From JAWVZU01 sp033722075 (lineage in GTDB: Bacteria > Pseudomonadota > Gammaproteobacteria > Xanthomonadales > SZUA-38): a stretch of DNA of 9,600 bases. The stretch lies in contig JAWVZU010000152.1 in NCBI GenBank assembly GCA_033722075.1, positions 1 to 9,600 of the forward strand, in the 5' to 3' direction. Under the pieces are notes generated by a model that ran no database searches, was not told where the DNA came from, and saw nothing but the letters and a program-made list of their open reading frames with translations. Position 1 is the first letter of the stretch; each line of letters opens with the position of its first letter. This document shows, piece by piece, positions 6,215 through 9,600 of the stretch. The position numbers and the translations under genes were made by a program.

Positions 6215-9200
6215 ATGAACCTTATGAAGACATCTTTACTCACGCTGCCCCTGGCCATCGGCGCCGTCCTGCATACGGATGTCGCCTCCGCCAAGCAGGT
6301 CATCGTCGAACTCGATGATGCGCCGGGTGCGCATTACATCGCGGCCCAACGCCAGCAGGGTATACAGGTCGCCGACGACGAACTCCAGGCGTACCGGAAC
6401 AGCCTCAGCGCCGATCAGGATGCTTTCCTGAACGCGCTGACGAGCCAGGGCGTCACCTATTCAATCGAGTCCTTCGAAATCCCCGACGGGACCGGGACGA
6501 CCCATTCCGTCGATGCCCGCTACACGCTGGTGTTCAACGGTATCGGCCTGGACGTTCCGGAGACGGCTATCGGCTCGATCAAGGCCATGCCGGGCGTCAA
6601 GGATGTCCATCCCGTTCGGATGCACCGGACGTCCCTGGCGGCCAGCGTGCCCTACATCGGCGCCCCGGAGCTTTACGGTTCCGTAGCTGAGCTGGGCCCG
6701 TTCGACGACCTCCGCGAAGGGCTCGAGGGTCAGGGTCTGAACGTCTCGGTGATCGACACCGGGATCGAGTGGAGCCACGAGATGTTCGGCGGCGACGCGA
6801 CGCCGCCGCGCTTCGGTCTGGCCCCGCATACGGCGGCCCTGAACACCAACGAGAAGGTCACCTATTACCTGCCGCTGTTCGATGCGGTGGTCGACACCTT
6901 CGGCCACGGCACCCACGTGGCATCCACCGCAGCCGGTTACCTCGGCTATGCACCGGGGCCCGATGGGCTCCCGCTGACCGCGGACGACGAAGAGGTTCAC
7001 GGCGTCGCGCCCCAGGCGCGGCTCATGGGCTACCAGGTCTGCAATGGGACCGGTTCCGCGTCGGGCACAGCAGGATGTCTCAGCACCGCCATCATGCTGG
7101 CGCTGGAAGACTCGGTCTCCCCGCGCACCCTGACCGGCCAGCCGAAGCCGGTTGCCCACGTGATCAACCTGAGCCTCGGTGGCTCCGGCGGTCCCGATGA
7201 TGCGTCTTCCAACGCCGCCGACAACGCGGCCCTGACCGGCGCCATCGTGGTTGCCGCGGCAGGCAACGATGGGCCGGGTGCGAGCACCCTCGGTTCGCCC
7301 GCTGCCGGCCAGCACGTGATTGCGGTGGCCGCATCCAACGATCCGGGGGTGTTCCCGAACAGCATCGATGTGCTCGGTGCCCCGGTCGAGACGATGGTTG
7401 CCACCATGTCGCCGGACTCGAACGCCGGTCTGCCGCTCAACGATTCGATCACCGGCAATTACGTCTTTGCCGGTCTGGCGGACACGCCGGACCAAGTGCC
7501 GGCCGCAGTACTGGGCAATATCTGCCTGGTCCAGCGCGGCAGCACGGCCGAAGCAGCCGACAACGGCACCGGCCTTTTTGCCAACAAGGCCGCCAACTGC
7601 GAGGCCAAGGGCGCAATCGCGACCGTGGTCTACAACAACGAGCCGGGCCAGATCGGAGGCGTGCTTGCGCCGGCCACTCGGCCGTTCTTCACCACTTCGG
7701 ACGTGAACGGCCAGACGCTGCTGGACCTGGGCTTCAACGCAGCCGGCATCTCCAACAACCAGATCAGCCTCAATCCGCCGGACGAGACGCTGTTCGATCC
7801 GATGATCACGGGTTTCTCCTCGCGCGGTCCGGTACAGGGTCTGGGTCAGATCAAGCCGGACGTGGCTGCTCCCGGTGAGGCCGTGATGGCCGCCACCACC
7901 CCGATCGGCGTTCCGGTCCTGTCCATGCAGTCCGAGACGCGCTACATCTCGGCCAACGGAACATCCATGGCAACGCCCCATGTTGCCGGTGCGGCAACGC
8001 TGGTCAAACAGGCCCACCTGGACTGGACTCCGGACATGATCCGCACGGCGCTGATGAACACCGCCACGAATCCGCGGGACCGCTTCGACGATCCCGAAAC
8101 CGATGGTCCGCTGACCAACGACATCATGGCCCAGGGCGCCGGACTCATCGACGTCTATGAGGCGGTCCACGCGAAGGCCCTGATGGGCATCGCCGGCGAC
8201 GGCATCACGGTTCCCGGAATCCTCGGCAGCCATTCCTTCGGTGAGGCGCCGGTCATCAACAGCCGCGTTACCCACACGGAAAGTGTCCAGGTCGAGCTTC
8301 GCGACCTGTCCGGCGAGGGCGGCACGTACGACCTCACGGTGGGCAACAACCGCGACCTGCAGCTTGACGGACTGGACGTAAACATCTCCCCGGCGAGCAT
8401 CACGGTTCCGGCCGGTGGCCGCGCGACCTTTACCGTCAACGCTGTTGTCGACGGCGACGTCGTACGCGACCGGATCGCCGCCAAGGTGGTGGGCAATACG
8501 GTCCACTTCGAGCCGATCGAAATGATGTGGTTCGTCAACGCGACCCGCAGCGACGGCGCCGAGCTGCTGCGCATGCCCTTCTGGTACCGCCCGACTTCGA
8601 CTGTCCCCGCGTCGGTCCAGTCCTCGGTCTCCGAAAGCTTCACCGGCCTGCTGCCCGCATCCGACACGGGTCTGCAGCTGGTGGAAGGCGTGACCTACCT
8701 CGACTTCGAGGTGGACGTGACGCCGGCGACCTTCAACCTGGTCGGTGATCTGAGCTTCGACGACCTGGCCGCCGGTCTTCCGGACCTGGACCTGTTCCTG
8801 CTCGATCCGAACGGGAATGAAATCGCTTCCTCGACCACGGCCGGTGGTCCCGAGCACCTGTCGGCGCGCACCGCGCAGGCCGGCACCTACACCTTCCGGG
8901 TCGTGGGCTGGCTGAACGCTCCGACAGAGTTCGAGCTCGTCAGCACCCAGGAACTGGGTGGTGAAGCCCCAACGGTCAATGCGTTCGACGGGGACTTCGT
9001 AGACGGCAACGGTGACGTCTTCGACTTCGACGGCGATGTGGTCGTCTCCTGGACGCCCAAAGGCAACCCCCTGCGTTTCGAGGTCGAGCATTCGGTCGAC
9101 GGCGGCGCCTACGAGCTGATCGCAGAAGTCGACGGAAGCACCACCGAACTGGTCCTCGAGGGCCTGGAAGAAGGCGAGCACGCATTTCGCGTGACCTCCC

Positions 9201-9600
9201 TGTTCCCCGGACAGATCGGCTACTTCGTGAGCAAGCCCAGCGACGCGGAGTCGGTGATCGTCGACCGCCGCGAGCAGGCCAACATCACCAACCATGCCGA
9301 GACGTCGATCAGCAATGTGTCGTTCGCCGGCGGCGTGTTCGAGTTCGATCTGGATCTCACCAACACGCATCCGAACAACGACTATCTGCCGCTGGTCGAG
9401 TTCAAGATCGTCAAGATCACTTCGGGTTCCGGCACGGTCGAGGTCATCAACGCGGACAACGGTGGCGACGGCACGCATCCGCAGAATGCCGCCCTGTTCG
9501 ACTACTCGGACCAACTGGGTTCGGACAGCGTCTTCAGCGTTGGCGAGACCACCGGCACGCGGCACCTGCAGTTCGCCGATCCGGCCGCAGAGCTTTTCAC
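6215..9600 (+). CDS. Secreted S8 subtilisin-like serine peptidase with PA domain and multi-domain tail; 3' end outside window
   Basis: The frame is open for 1128 codons to the window edge. The Sec signal peptide is likely cut after ASA (24-26), followed by an I9-type propeptide (about 27-140). The catalytic triad is complete: D181 in VIDTGIEW, H231 in GHGTHVA and S584 in NGTSMATPHVAG; N351 (AAAGND) forms the oxyanion hole. A PA domain is inserted at about 395-525 (GNICLVQRGS, then CEAKGAIATVVYNN), as in lactocepin and plant subtilases, and may guide substrate choice. An Fn3_5-like domain (about 670-795) is followed by a PPC-like domain (806-913, PDLD 856-859), an Fn3-like domain (914-1018) and the NADNGG module (from 1019, motif 1079-1084). 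The paralogue ending at 1255 continues 12 residues past the matching ELF, so the stop should fall about 40 bases beyond the window and the protein be about 1140 residues. Probable role: extracellular proteolysis after export and propeptide removal. Its own leader carries dyad C. Confidence 0.95.
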   Translation, partial: MNLMKTSLLTLPLAIGAVLHTDVASAKQVIVELDDAPGAHYIAAQRQQGIQVADDELQAYRNSLSADQDAFLNALTSQGVTYSIESFEIPDGTGTTHSVDARYTLVFNGIGLDVPETAIGSIKAMPGVKDVHPVRMHRTSLAASVPYIGAPELYGSVAELGPFDDLREGLEGQGLNVSVIDTGIEWSHEMFGGDATPPRFGLAPHTAALNTNEKVTYYLPLFDAVVDTFGHGTHVASTAAGYLGYAPGPDGLPLTADDEEVHGVAPQARLMGYQVCNGTGSASGTAGCLSTAIMLALEDSVSPRTLTGQPKPVAHVINLSLGGSGGPDDASSNAADNAALTGAIVVAAAGNDGPGASTLGSPAAGQHVIAVAASNDPGVFPNSIDVLGAPVETMVATMSPDSNAGLPLNDSITGNYVFAGLADTPDQVPAAVLGNICLVQRGSTAEAADNGTGLFANKAANCEAKGAIATVVYNNEPGQIGGVLAPATRPFFTTSDVNGQTLLDLGFNAAGISNNQISLNPPDETLFDPMITGFSSRGPVQGLGQIKPDVAAPGEAVMAATTPIGVPVLSMQSETRYISANGTSMATPHVAGAATLVKQAHLDWTPDMIRTALMNTATNPRDRFDDPETDGPLTNDIMAQGAGLIDVYEAVHAKALMGIAGDGITVPGILGSHSFGEAPVINSRVTHTESVQVELRDLSGEGGTYDLTVGNNRDLQLDGLDVNISPASITVPAGGRATFTVNAVVDGDVVRDRIAAKVVGNTVHFEPIEMMWFVNATRSDGAELLRMPFWYRPTSTVPASVQSSVSESFTGLLPASDTGLQLVEGVTYLDFEVDVTPATFNLVGDLSFDDLAAGLPDLDLFLLDPNGNEIASSTTAGGPEHLSARTAQAGTYTFRVVGWLNAPTEFELVSTQELGGEAPTVNAFDGDFVDGNGDVFDFDGDVVVSWTPKGNPLRFEVEHSVDGGAYELIAEVDGSTTELVLEGLEEGEHAFRVTSLFPGQIGYFVSKPSDAESVIVDRREQANITNHAETSISNVSFAGGVFEFDLDLTNTHPNNDYLPLVEFKIVKITSGSGTVEVINADNGGDGTHPQNAALFDYSDQLGSDSVFSVGETTGTRHLQFADPAAELF

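Noticed and set aside
6034..6318. Open frame of 94 codons across the leader and start of the subtilase gene
   Set aside because: It begins in the T-run of the terminator, overlaps the subtilase signal peptide in another frame and has no protein-like features.
6461..9565. Long antisense open frame of 1034 codons on the - strand
   Set aside because: It mirrors the subtilase gene, whose + strand frame has a signal peptide, a full catalytic triad and known domains. The antisense protein is rich in R, G, V and D with no recognisable motif, as expected from G/C-ending codons on the other strand.

Overview
The window is high in G+C, with codons ending mostly in G or C. All four genes lie on the + strand and encode secreted peptidases plus one cytoplasmic signalling enzyme. 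This suggests a gammaproteobacterium rich in extracellular proteases, perhaps of the Xanthomonadales/Wenzhouxiangella kind. That placement is an impression from protein style and no marker gene supports it.

Layout. (1) Positions 2-1255 hold the C-terminal part of a large secreted protein. Its modules match, in the same order, the end of the subtilase at 6215, so it is most likely a second S8 peptidase whose catalytic part lies upstream of the window. It ends in a strong terminator at 1295-1325. (2) Positions 1431-2432 encode a soluble GAF-GGDEF diguanylate cyclase with an intact active site and an intact product-inhibition site. (3) Positions 2556-5984 encode a secreted zinc metallopeptidase of the thermolysin/fungalysin (gluzincin) group. 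It has an FTP/PepSY-type propeptide, an HEGTH motif and a C-terminal tail of adhesion-like modules, and ends in a strong terminator at 6008-6035. (4) Positions 6215 to beyond 9600 encode a secreted S8 subtilase with an I9-type propeptide, complete catalytic residues, an inserted PA domain and the same tail modules. It is cut by the window edge, probably only about a dozen codons before its stop.

The three peptidases belong to two unrelated catalytic classes but share a C-terminal kit: a PPC-like domain with a PDLD...GN core, an Fn3-like domain, and a module of about 110 residues marked by NADNGG that I cannot assign to a named family. The order of the kit differs between the S8 proteins and the metallopeptidase. 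Likely roles are nutrient scavenging or processing of proteins outside the cell after Sec export (inference).

Each gene appears to be its own transcription unit. All three intergenic regions carry a G4-A/T-C4 dyad (best copy GGGGATTTTCCCC at 6091-6103), a candidate shared operator that could link the c-di-GMP enzyme and the proteases in one regulon. No RNA genes, insertion sequences, CRISPR arrays or attachment sites were seen. No gap between genes exceeds about 230 bases.
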